This document shows positions 1 to 5,557 of a DNA stretch of 5,573 bases, in pieces (the stretch's first letter is position 1; every line of letters starts with the position of its first letter). Source of the DNA: Crenothrix polyspora. Lineage in GTDB: Bacteria; Pseudomonadota; Gammaproteobacteria; Methylococcales; Methylomonadaceae. The notes below the pieces were generated by a model. It saw nothing but the letters and a program-made list of their open reading frames with translations, did not search any database and was not told the origin of the DNA. Made by a program: the position numbers and the translations under genes. Location: NCBI GenBank assembly GCA_945903675.1, contig CAMDOP010000221.1, positions 1 through 5,573 of the forward strand, written 5' to 3'.

Positions 1-170
1 GCATTGGCATTGGCAATGGATGGGTTGTGTGCTTCAAGCAAGTTAAGCACCTGAAGTAAAGTCAGGGGTTCTGCAGAGAGGTTGCCGTGCCAAAAAGTGC
101 TTAGGGTAAAAATAAAACCAAGATATTGTAAAATGGATAGAGGGTAAAATAATTTTCTGGGTCTTCGCAT
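1..170 (-). CDS. TolC-family outer-membrane efflux protein, N-terminal fragment (cut by window edge)
   Basis: Reading the minus strand from the ATG at 168-170 gives an open frame of 56 codons running off the left edge. The protein begins MRRPRKLFYPLSILQYLGF, a basic start followed by a hydrophobic stretch to about residue 25, as in a Sec signal peptide; cleavage after LSA (about residue 33) is plausible. The following segment, EPLTLLQVLNLLEAHNPSIA, matches the opening helix of mature TolC/CusC/CzcC proteins (pattern LTLxxAlxxAlxxNPxl). Such proteins form the outer-membrane channel of tripartite export pumps for drugs or metals. The substrate cannot be told from this fragment. No clear Shine-Dalgarno precedes the ATG, but no better start is present. 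It diverges from the broken response-regulator gene at 675, an arrangement common for regulator/efflux pairs. Confidence 0.72.
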   Translation of the reverse strand, partial: MRRPRKLFYPLSILQYLGFIFTLSTFWHGNLSAEPLTLLQVLNLLEAHNPSIANAN

Positions 171-293
171 GATTTTGTATTTTAAGTTAAAGATAGCAAG
201 TGACTATAACTATCAAGTTATGTAAACAGAAACAGATCCACATGTTTACGATCAATTCAAAACTAATCAACCTGTATCAGCTGCCATTACTAT

Positions 294-301
294 ATTTATT
301 G
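294..301. repeat. Left copy of 8-bp target-site duplication
   Basis: ATTTATTG lies immediately outside the left inverted end of the element and is identical to 498-505 immediately outside the right end. The repeat cannot be extended outward: base 293 is T, while its counterpart 497 is C inside the element. Confidence 0.75.
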
Positions 302-497
302 GGCTACCAATTTAATACGGGACACTAGCTTAATCATTCACTTTTAGACAGGACTCTACTAAGCGCAGACAAAGGACGAAAGGCAAAGGGTTAAGCCTAG
401 TACCTGTCACACCTTAAGTTGCTAGGCCTCCTAGGCTTAGTCTTTCGCCCGGAGCCTTTCGTCTGCGCTGAAGCTGTCCCGCTTTAAGTTGGTAGCC
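302..497. mobile_element. MITE-like non-autonomous element, 196 bp, with 23-bp inverted ends and 8-bp target duplication
   Basis: The ends 302-324 and 475-497 are inverted repeats matching at 20 of 23 positions, both beginning GGCTACCAA in from the outside. They are flanked by a perfect 8-bp direct repeat, ATTTATTG, at 294-301 and 498-505, as expected of a target-site duplication. Inside are nested inverted repeats: 362-370 with 461-469 (AGCGCAGAC), 378-384 with 454-460 (GAAAGGC), and 391-400 with 431-440 (9 of 10). The centre has a small hairpin, CTAGG-CCT-CCTAG, at 422-434. The whole element could fold into one long hairpin as DNA or RNA. It encodes no protein, so it would have to be moved in trans by a transposase elsewhere. 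Several IS families make 8-bp duplications (for example ISL3, IS66 and IS1595); I cannot assign this one. Confidence 0.82.
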
Positions 498-505
498 ATT
501 TATTG
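498..505. repeat. Right copy of 8-bp target-site duplication
   Basis: ATTTATTG directly follows the right inverted end (GGTAGCC, 491-497). An exact 8-bp match on both sides of well-matched inverted ends is the main evidence for transposition rather than a fixed hairpin. Caution: the bases just beyond (505-516, GCTGCCAACTTA) themselves resemble the element's end. Confidence 0.75.
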
Positions 506-569
506 CTGCCAACTTATCCAAAACTAACCTGTTTATAAATACTAGCTTTTAGCTTTGAGACTCTGATTT

Positions 570-598
570 TTGACAGTATGATTCTTTGATACTACTAT
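570..598 (+). promoter_or_regulatory. Sigma70-type promoter facing the regulator remnant
   Basis: A perfect -35 box TTGACA (570-575) is followed after exactly 17 bases by TACTAT (593-598), which matches the -10 consensus at four of six positions. Transcription would start near 605 and read into the ATG at 675 after a leader of about 70 bases. It lies outside and downstream of the mobile element, so the element does not interrupt it, though any upstream activator sites could have been displaced. Confidence 0.45.
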
Positions 599-674
599 CA
601 ATTGATTACTTTAAGCATTATCTTAGTCTTATTGCCTTTCACGCACCTTTCATACCCCCCTCTCTTTTCAGCTC

Positions 675-1069
675 ATGAACATTCTATTGATAGAAGACGA
701 TGCAGTATTAGCTGATGACTTATATATACCTTGACAGACAGCGGTTATGCCGCCACATCTGCAACCACAGGAGCTTATGCTGAACATTTGTTGCAAGCAC
801 AAGGCTTTGCTTTTATTGTACTTGACTTAGGCTTGCCGGATATCGACGGATTGGAATTAATGAGCAGATTAAGGCACCTAAAAACGCCTCTGCTAATCTT
901 GATTTTAACAGCCCAAGATGGAGTAAATGACCGGATCAACGGCATTGAACAAGGCGCAGGGCCAATGTGCTGCCAAAGTTTATCGGGGTGTTTTTCGGTG
1001 CGCGGACGTTGCAGGCCATCAGCCAAGTTGTTGAGTGAGGCGATTTCAACTCTGAATTGCAACGCTTAG
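675..1069 (+). pseudogene. Decayed OmpR/CusR-type response regulator, receiver domain only, frameshifted
   Basis: The ATG at 675 opens MNILLIEDDAVLADDLYI, the classic start of a receiver domain with its acidic pair, then stops at TGA 732-734. The domain resumes in another frame at 731 (LTDSGYAATSATTG) and runs through VLDLGLPDIDGLEL, whose Asp (codon 824-826) is the phosphorylation site, and LILTAQD, with the conserved Thr. Against QseB/CusR-type proteins, a single lost base near 729-730 restores perfect spacing. A second shift occurs at 959-966, where the expected Asp-Asp-Tyr is replaced by 8 bases; VLPKF then appears in a third frame from 967, apparently the conserved Lys motif with a Pro lost. 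That frame stops at TGA 1036-1038. The C-terminal winged-helix DNA-binding domain (about 100 residues) and any sensor kinase gene are absent. It cannot make a working regulator. It may once have controlled the divergent efflux gene. Confidence 0.85.
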
Positions 1070-1114
1070 GACTCTTGAGCTCAACATATTGAACCTTACC
1101 TAACTAATCACCAA

Positions 1115-2137
1115 TCAAAGCCCTGGCATTTTATTATTAAGAGCTGCCCGCGATAAGGCGTCGTTAATATAACTTCTAAATGAGGATCGTATCGCTTTAA
1201 TCTTGGGGCTTGCGCATAAAAGCTCACCCATTAAAGAAGGACGACAACGAATATCCAAAAAAATCTGATAGTCATCTTCATTAATAGCTAACTTTGATAA
1301 CGACAAACTAATATCCGTATCCTTAGGAGGAGGACGGTTCATAATAAGCTTGTCGTTATACACATCCGCCTCGGTCGTAGAATAAAAATTAACAAAATTC
1401 CGCCCTATCTCCCAAGCCTTATTACATTGGTAATCATTTTCGCAATAAAATAAACCCAACTCATTAGCTTCTTTAATACTGGGTATTTTAGCTCTAGGCA
1501 CCACATCCTTTGTAGTTTGAGTTAAGAATAAAAACCTAGCAACATCGGCCTCATCTACTTTCTTAATTTGCTCCTGCTTTTCAAGATGACTACGCAGGGC
1601 ATTTTGTATTTGCGTAAGTCGGGTCTGACTTAACATCAACTCATCCCGCAAATCCTTGGGTACCGCTTGAGCAGCGGTTTCTAAAGCTGCGACTTGGTGC
1701 TGCTGATTCTTAAGTTGCTCAGTAAGACGACCTATATTTCCTTCAAAGATATCTTTTTGTTTATCAAAAACCTCCATTTTTGATTGAATAGCGAGCAACA
1801 TATCTTCTTTAGAATGATAAGAACTCAACAAGGCTTTATCATGAACTTTTTGGCTAGCAATTAATTTTTCCTGCTGCCTACGTAGTTCTTGCAAACGATT
1901 TTCCTGTTCGATTTGCTCTTTGCTTTGGGCCTGCTCAGTCACTTCCAGTACCCGCCCTGTTTGACTCAATGTTGCGCGACTATGTTGAATATGTTCAGGA
2001 GGCACTTGATCTGAAAAATAAATATCACCTTGCTCATCCAGCCAACGGTATACCTTTTTTGCATGAGCAGGCGCACTGCCCAGAATAAAACATAAACTGG
2101 TAAAAATGAGTAGCCAACGTAAATCAGGATTATTCAT
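1115..2137 (-). CDS. Exported DUF4124-domain protein with long coiled coil (function unknown)
   Basis: The product has 340 residues. Residues 1-26 form a signal peptide (hydrophobic LLIFTSLCFILG, then the cleavage site AHA before KK). Residues 27-48 (KKVYRWLDEQGDIYFSDQVP) are a clear DUF4124 domain, a short module common in gammaproteobacterial envelope proteins whose role is unknown. Residues about 65-200 are rich in Glu, Gln, Lys and Leu and should form a coiled coil. The C-terminal part (about 215-340) carries four Cys (232, 238, 298, 308) that could form disulfides in the periplasm; I do not recognise its fold. The start is supported by AGGTG eight bases before the ATG. It is the third gene of the proC-yggT operon, 29 bases after yggT, and is probably co-transcribed. 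A periplasmic scaffold or envelope role is only a guess. Confidence 0.85.
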   Translation of the reverse strand: MNNPDLRWLLIFTSLCFILGSAPAHAKKVYRWLDEQGDIYFSDQVPPEHIQHSRATLSQTGRVLEVTEQAQSKEQIEQENRLQELRRQQEKLIASQKVHDKALLSSYHSKEDMLLAIQSKMEVFDKQKDIFEGNIGRLTEQLKNQQHQVAALETAAQAVPKDLRDELMLSQTRLTQIQNALRSHLEKQEQIKKVDEADVARFLFLTQTTKDVVPRAKIPSIKEANELGLFYCENDYQCNKAWEIGRNFVNFYSTTEADVYNDKLIMNRPPPKDTDISLSLSKLAINEDDYQIFLDIRCRPSLMGELLCASPKIKAIRSSFRSYINDALSRAALNNKMPGL

Positions 2138-2166
2138 TATTAAGGCACCTAGAAGTCCACTACTAT

Positions 2167-2742
2167 TTAACCAACCAAGTTCGCCAATTCATGTAAAGGC
2201 GGCAATACAACCATCTTTGCCATTTGTAACAATAATAAAGCAGCTAAAGGGGATAAATCTATACCACCTAAATTAGGGATCATTTTGCGACAAAGATTCA
2301 GTATGGGGTTGGACAACGCTTCTACAATAGAAACTGCAGCATAAAAAGCACCTGGATTCATCCAGCTCAATATGGCTCTGGCAAATACTGAAAACACTAA
2401 GACATTTAGCAACAAAGAAATCAATTGCGTCATGGACAATATAACTAAGGCACCAATATTGATACTTACACCTTTAAGCAGCAATATAGAAAAATCAGCC
2501 AACATCTGCAGGCTCAGCATAAGTACCAACGAAGAGCTGTCTATTTTACCAATAGAAGGTACAAAACGACGCATAATCCTTAAAGGTGGATGCGTCATTT
2601 TTACCAGAAACTGAGAAATCGGATTATAAAAATCAGCACCGCACCACTGCAATAAAAAGCGTAATAAAATAGCCATTATATAAAGTGAAAACAGCGTATC
2701 GATTAAAAAAATAATCGGATCAGTCATGTAAGTTGTACCCAT
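2167..2742 (-). CDS. yggT: YggT family integral membrane protein
   Basis: The product has 191 residues, close to E. coli YggT (188). It contains two YGGT repeats, each a membrane helix followed by a conserved amphipathic stretch: FYNPISQFLVKMTHPPLRIM at about 38-57 leading to RRFVPSIGKID, and NPILNLCRKMIPNLGGID at 145-162. Hydrophobic helices lie at about 10-30, 70-90, 98-125 and 163-181. The family sits in the inner membrane. Reports link it to osmotic and potassium tolerance, and plant relatives to chloroplast nucleoid or envelope organisation, but the mechanism is not settled. The ATG overlaps the proC stop by one base (TAATG), and GGAG lies eight bases upstream within proC, so translation is probably coupled. 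A second ATG at 2727 gives MTDPIIFLID, which aligns better with the usual family N-terminus and may be the true start. Confidence 0.93.
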   Translation of the reverse strand: MGTTYMTDPIIFLIDTLFSLYIMAILLRFLLQWCGADFYNPISQFLVKMTHPPLRIMRRFVPSIGKIDSSSLVLMLSLQMLADFSILLLKGVSINIGALVILSMTQLISLLLNVLVFSVFARAILSWMNPGAFYAAVSIVEALSNPILNLCRKMIPNLGGIDLSPLAALLLLQMAKMVVLPPLHELANLVG

Positions 2743-3569
2743 TAGTTTTGCTCCGATGGCTTAGACATTTCAATGGAGCGGTCTCTAGCAGCATGCAATG
2801 CTTTTGAAACCAGCTCAGTAAAGCCACCTTGTTCAAAGGTACTAATGGCTTGTTGCGTTGTGCCACCTGGTGAAGTGACACGCTTACGTAATTGTTCAGG
2901 TGATTCAGAAGACTCCAATGCAATTTTGGCTGCACCTAAAGCGGTTTGTTGAACCAACAGGCGTGCAGTCTCATTTGTTAAGCCTAACTCTATAGCTGCT
3001 TTTTCCATAGCCTCCATCAGCAAAAAATAATAAGCGGGGCCACTACCTGATACCGCCGTCACGGCATCTAATTCGCTTTCTTCTTTAACCCATAAAGCGA
3101 TACCCACAGAGCGCATAATATTTTCAGCTAGGCTACGCTGTTCCGCATTGACCTTAGTATTAGCATGTAGAGCCGTAGCTCCCGTTAATACCAAAGCGGG
3201 AGTATTTGGCATACAACGAACAATAGCGACATCATCGCCCAGCCACTCAGTCAAACTTTGCTGACTTATGCCCGCAGCAATAGATACAATCAGTGATTTT
3301 TTTTCTTTAATAACGGCAGCAGCACTTTTAGCTACATCACGCAATGTTTGTGGCTTAACGGCCAATACCACAACATCAACTTCACTAATAACTTTATCAT
3401 TGCTTGCCGAGATATTAACCTTCAAATTTTGCGCCAACGCTTTCAAGGTATCTGGATTAATATCAGAGACCCAAAGATGCTCTGGAGAATGGCCGCTGGC
3501 AATTAATCCGCTAATCAGACTGGATGCCATATTACCGCCGCCGATAAAACCAATTTTTTGTGTATTCAT
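2742..3569 (-). CDS. proC: Pyrroline-5-carboxylate reductase
   Basis: This cytosolic enzyme reduces 1-pyrroline-5-carboxylate to L-proline with NAD(P)H, the last step of proline synthesis. The 275-residue product is the normal length (E. coli 269). Residues 7-15 (GFIGGGNMA) are the Rossmann nucleotide-binding loop; VKPQ at 71-74 and RCMPNTPALV at 118-127 are family signatures. SGSGPAYYF at 174-182 and the TSPGGTT motif at 232-238 mark the C-terminal dimerisation and substrate-binding domain. All expected motifs are present, so the gene looks functional. It is the first gene of a leftward operon with yggT and a DUF4124 gene. In many gammaproteobacteria yggS (PLP homeostasis) directly precedes proC; here it does not, and the gene instead faces a divergent SPL-like gene. 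No strong Shine-Dalgarno is visible. Confidence 0.97.
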   Translation of the reverse strand: MNTQKIGFIGGGNMASSLISGLIASGHSPEHLWVSDINPDTLKALAQNLKVNISASNDKVISEVDVVVLAVKPQTLRDVAKSAAAVIKEKKSLIVSIAAGISQQSLTEWLGDDVAIVRCMPNTPALVLTGATALHANTKVNAEQRSLAENIMRSVGIALWVKEESELDAVTAVSGSGPAYYFLLMEAMEKAAIELGLTNETARLLVQQTALGAAKIALESSESPEQLRKRVTSPGGTTQQAISTFEQGGFTELVSKALHAARDRSIEMSKPSEQN

Positions 3570-3693
3570 GTTCGCTATGTGTAGGTAATGTTAAAAGTAT
3601 TTTACCCTATATGAGGGCTGCGCAAACAATCACAAGACTTTTCCTATAAAATGTCGATTAAAGATACAAATAACCTGCGATAAACTCAGATTC
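3570..3693. promoter_or_regulatory. Divergent promoter region of proC operon and SPL-like operon
   Basis: These 124 bases must carry promoters for both operons. For proC, TAAAAT (3604-3599, minus strand) is a fair -10 box about 30 bases before the ATG, but the -35 candidate 16 bases away (TTTGCG) is poor. For the rightward genes, TATAAA at 3645-3650 is a good -10 box with only a weak -35 (GCAAAC, 3622-3627). The two -35 candidates fall on the same bases, so the promoters may be back to back. A short inverted repeat, CCCT at 3605-3608 and AGGG at 3614-3617, lies next to the proC -10 box and could be a protein site or chance. Neither start codon has a strong ribosome binding site. Confidence 0.4.
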
Positions 3694-4686
3694 ATGATCG
3701 AAACAATTTATATAGAAGCTGCCATTTTACAACATCCACGAGTCTTGGATATTGTCAGCCGCTTTCCTCGCGCCAGAACCATTACTTGTGAGCGCTATGG
3801 CGAAGTGTTCAACCCTAAAGCCCAGAACTTTCGCCTACAAAAGCAAAATCCTGCTTTAATACTGGCTGAAAAGTATAAACATTTTACGACGGAAACACCT
3901 AACGGTTATGGCATAGGTGCAGAAAGAAACTATTATTTCTCGCACATGCTCAATTGTTTGTACGATTGTCGCTACTGCTTTTTACAAGGCATGTATCAAT
4001 CAGCGCATTATGTGCTGTTCGTTAATTATGAAGACTTTCAAGCAGATATCAAGCAACGCTGTGCGGAGACACCTGATGAAGCCGTGCATTTTTTCTCGGG
4101 CTATGATTGCGATAGCCTAGCCTTGGAGCCAGTTAGTTCATTCGCACAGCAATTTATACCGTTTTTTGAACAAATCCCCAATGCTTGGTTAGAATTAAGA
4201 ACCAAAAGCACCCAAATCCGCAGCCTATTAAATCGCGAAGCTTTTGAGCGCTGCATCATAGCCTTCAGTCTGAATCCTGATGAAGTCGCTAAAAAAGTCG
4301 AAGACAAAGCGCCTTCATTGGAACGTCGGCTTGATGCTTTAAGCAAACTACAACAACAAGGCTGGCCGATAGGCTTACGTTTTGACCCGATGATCTATCA
4401 AGTTGATTACCAGCAACAGTATAGTCGCTTGTTTGAACAGGTGTTTGCTATCATTAATCCCAAGCAACTACATTCTGTCAGCTTAGGCGCTTTCAGACTA
4501 CCTGAAAGCTTCTTTAAAAAGCTACAAAAACTCTATCCTGAGGAAAAGCTCTTTGCAGGTCCCTTAGAAAGTAATCTAGGCATGGTGTCTTACCGACAAG
4601 CCTTAGAGCAAGAAATGACCGAGTACTGCACCGAACAACTATTAAGCTTTATTCCTAAGGACAAATTCTTTCCATGCACACTTTAA
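3694..4686 (+). CDS. SPL-family radical SAM protein (spore photoproduct lyase-like)
   Basis: The product has 330 residues. Residues 77-104 include NYYFSHMLNC followed by the radical SAM cluster motif CxxxCxxC (Cys88, Cys92, Cys95, in NCLYDCRYCFLQ), which binds a 4Fe-4S cluster and S-adenosylmethionine. The motif, FFSGYDCD around Cys139, LRTKS at 168-172 and GLRFDPMIYQ at 227-236 match the SplB/COG1533 family. Cys139 sits about where SplB has its essential hydrogen-donor Cys (about 140), and Tyr94 keeps one of two active-site Tyr; the second appears as Phe96. SplB reverses the spore photoproduct, a UV-induced thymine dimer of endospores. Non-sporulating proteobacteria carry this divergent branch, whose substrate I do not know, so lyase activity is uncertain. 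The start is chosen because MIETIYIEAA precedes conserved sequence; no clear Shine-Dalgarno is visible. The end overlaps the SDR gene by 13 bases. Confidence 0.9.
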   Translation: MIETIYIEAAILQHPRVLDIVSRFPRARTITCERYGEVFNPKAQNFRLQKQNPALILAEKYKHFTTETPNGYGIGAERNYYFSHMLNCLYDCRYCFLQGMYQSAHYVLFVNYEDFQADIKQRCAETPDEAVHFFSGYDCDSLALEPVSSFAQQFIPFFEQIPNAWLELRTKSTQIRSLLNREAFERCIIAFSLNPDEVAKKVEDKAPSLERRLDALSKLQQQGWPIGLRFDPMIYQVDYQQQYSRLFEQVFAIINPKQLHSVSLGAFRLPESFFKKLQKLYPEEKLFAGPLESNLGMVSYRQALEQEMTEYCTEQLLSFIPKDKFFPCTL

Positions 4687-5396
4687 AACGGACGGTTCTA
4701 GTCACAGGCGCAAGTTCTGGTATAGGCAGAGCCATTGCCCAACATTTATTGCAGCTAGGTCACACAGTGATTGGTATCTCCCGCGATTGCAGCCAGTTCA
4801 GTCAAGGCATTGCTAACTTCAGTGCTCTAGAGCTAGATTTAAGCGACTTAAAAGCGATTCCGCATAAAATACGCGAGCTACAAAAAACCTGCCCAGAACT
4901 TGATGCTGTGGTGTTCTCAGCCGGCATAGGTCAGTTCGGTTCACTGGAAGAGTTTTCTTATCCACAAATCGAAGCCCTCATTAACCTCAACTTTACCAGC
5001 CAAGCTTTTCTCAGCAAAGCCTTGTTGCCTAGCTTAAAACGCAGAGCACACAGTGATTTAATTTATATCGGCTCGGAAGCTGCGCTAAAAGGTAGCCGTA
5101 AAGGCGCTATTTATTGTGCTAGTAAATTTGCCTTACGTGGCTTTACCCAAGCCCTACGTGAAGAATCAGCTAATAGTAACGTACGTGTGTGTTTAATTAA
5201 TCCAGGCATGGTTAAAACTAACTTTTTCAACGAGCTTAATTTTGAACCCGGCGACCATGAAAGCCAGGCGATTTTACCCGAAGATGTCGCCGCTACTGTT
5301 GCCTACGTGCTCAGTTCACGAGCGCAAATAGTGATTGATGAAATCAATCTGAGTCCTTTAAATAAAGTTATTAAGTTTAAAAAGACTGACAACTAA
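4674..5396 (+). CDS. Short-chain dehydrogenase/reductase (SDR), NAD(P)-dependent
   Basis: The product has 240 residues, the classical SDR size. TGASSGIG at 11-18 is the dinucleotide-binding loop; LDLSD with Asp55 contacts the adenine; SAG at 82-84 stands in for the usual NAG. The catalytic set appears complete: Asn106 (INLNF), Ser134 (IGSEA), Tyr147 and Lys151 (YCASK). NPGMVKTNF at 176-184 is the usual Pro-Gly segment after the active site. A cytosolic oxidoreductase acting on an alcohol or carbonyl is expected; the substrate cannot be read from sequence. Arg37 after strand two (ISRD) hints at NADP(H) preference, tentatively. The ATG lies inside the SPL-like gene, with TAAGGA 12 bases upstream, so the two are probably translated together. 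It is the last gene before a palindrome-rich intergenic region. Confidence 0.93.
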   Translation: MHTLKRTVLVTGASSGIGRAIAQHLLQLGHTVIGISRDCSQFSQGIANFSALELDLSDLKAIPHKIRELQKTCPELDAVVFSAGIGQFGSLEEFSYPQIEALINLNFTSQAFLSKALLPSLKRRAHSDLIYIGSEAALKGSRKGAIYCASKFALRGFTQALREESANSNVRVCLINPGMVKTNFFNELNFEPGDHESQAILPEDVAATVAYVLSSRAQIVIDEINLSPLNKVIKFKKTDN

Positions 5397-5428
5397 AGTC
5401 TGTAATGGCGGCGTTGCTTTTGGTACAT

Positions 5429-5458
5429 CCGCATACTTTTGAGTTCATTCGTATGCGG
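5429..5458. repeat. Hairpin with perfect 8-bp stem downstream of the SDR gene
   Basis: CCGCATAC (5429-5436) pairs perfectly with GTATGCGG (5451-5458) around a 14-base loop. It lies 33 bases after the SDR stop codon. There is no T-run on either side, so it is not a standard intrinsic terminator; it could stabilise the 3' end of the mRNA, be a protein site, or be part of a dispersed repeat. Confidence 0.5.
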
Positions 5459-5486
5459 CCGTCCACTCCCTAGGTAACTCGCAAAA

Positions 5487-5557
5487 AATAAAATACCCCT
5501 ATAGGATGTGCTGAACAAAGTGAAGCGCATCCTATAAAAATGGGGGGGTTTATTATT
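5487..5557. repeat. Composite palindrome, probable dispersed intergenic repeat and possible leftward terminator
   Basis: The core is a 13-bp stem, 5500-5512 (TATAGGATGTGCT) with 5524-5536, interrupted only by one T/G pair, around an 11-base loop. Outside it, CCCC (5496-5499) can pair with a run of seven G (5542-5548), and AATAAA-type bases with TTTATT, giving a longer bulged hairpin. The core, with GAAC-AAAG-TGAA in its loop, resembles from memory the many GTAGGATG...CATCCTAC palindromes scattered between genes in proteobacteria. Read leftward, the stem is followed by GGGGTATTTTATTTTTT, a T-rich tract that could terminate a minus-strand gene lying beyond the right edge. Read rightward, the G-run replaces the T-run, so it is a poor terminator for the SDR operon. 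Confidence 0.6.

Larger units (their letters stand above)
171..674. other. Non-coding divergent region between efflux gene and regulator remnant
   Basis: No open frame of believable length is present on either strand. The region holds the MITE-like element at 302-497, its 8-bp flanking duplication, and a promoter-like pair at 570-598. The stretch 171-293, which should contain the promoter of the leftward efflux gene, is AT-rich; I see only a weak, badly spaced box pair (TTGATA at 216-211 and TATCTT at 195-190, 15 bp apart). Positions 599-674 hold no other recognisable site and no convincing ribosome binding site for the ATG at 675. Confidence 0.6.

Noticed and set aside
190..216. Promoter for the leftward efflux gene (TTGATA / TATCTT)
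   Set aside because: The spacing is only 15 bases and the -10 match is poor; AT-rich sequence gives such pairs by chance.
362..469. Possible cyclic-di-GMP (GEMM) riboswitch, from strings such as GACGAAAGGC and CTCCGGGCGAAAG on the minus strand
   Set aside because: The conserved GEMM core and tetraloop receptor do not line up, and the symmetric arms plus terminal repeats with a target duplication fit a mobile element better.
775..1062. Minus-strand open frame over the regulator remnant
   Set aside because: It is the antisense shadow of a clear receiver-domain remnant and has no recognisable motifs.
731..1069. A stand-alone 112-residue receiver protein starting at TTG 731
   Set aside because: The start lies inside a receiver domain whose first 18 codons are in another frame from ATG 675, and the C-terminal third is frameshifted sequence.
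1070..1114. Terminator between the regulator remnant and the end of the DUF4124 gene, suggested by the palindrome TTGAGCTCAA (1075-1084)
   Set aside because: The palindrome has no loop and no following T-run on either strand, so it is not a convincing terminator.
2372..2614. Plus-strand open frame within yggT, and similar frames inside proC, the SPL-like gene and elsewhere
   Set aside because: Each overlaps a well-supported gene on the other strand or in another frame and shows no family motif or ribosome site.
3651..3683. Ten-codon leader ORF (MSIKDTNNLR) before the SPL-like gene
   Set aside because: It has no ribosome binding site, its ATG overlaps the likely -10 box, and it lacks runs of regulatory codons.
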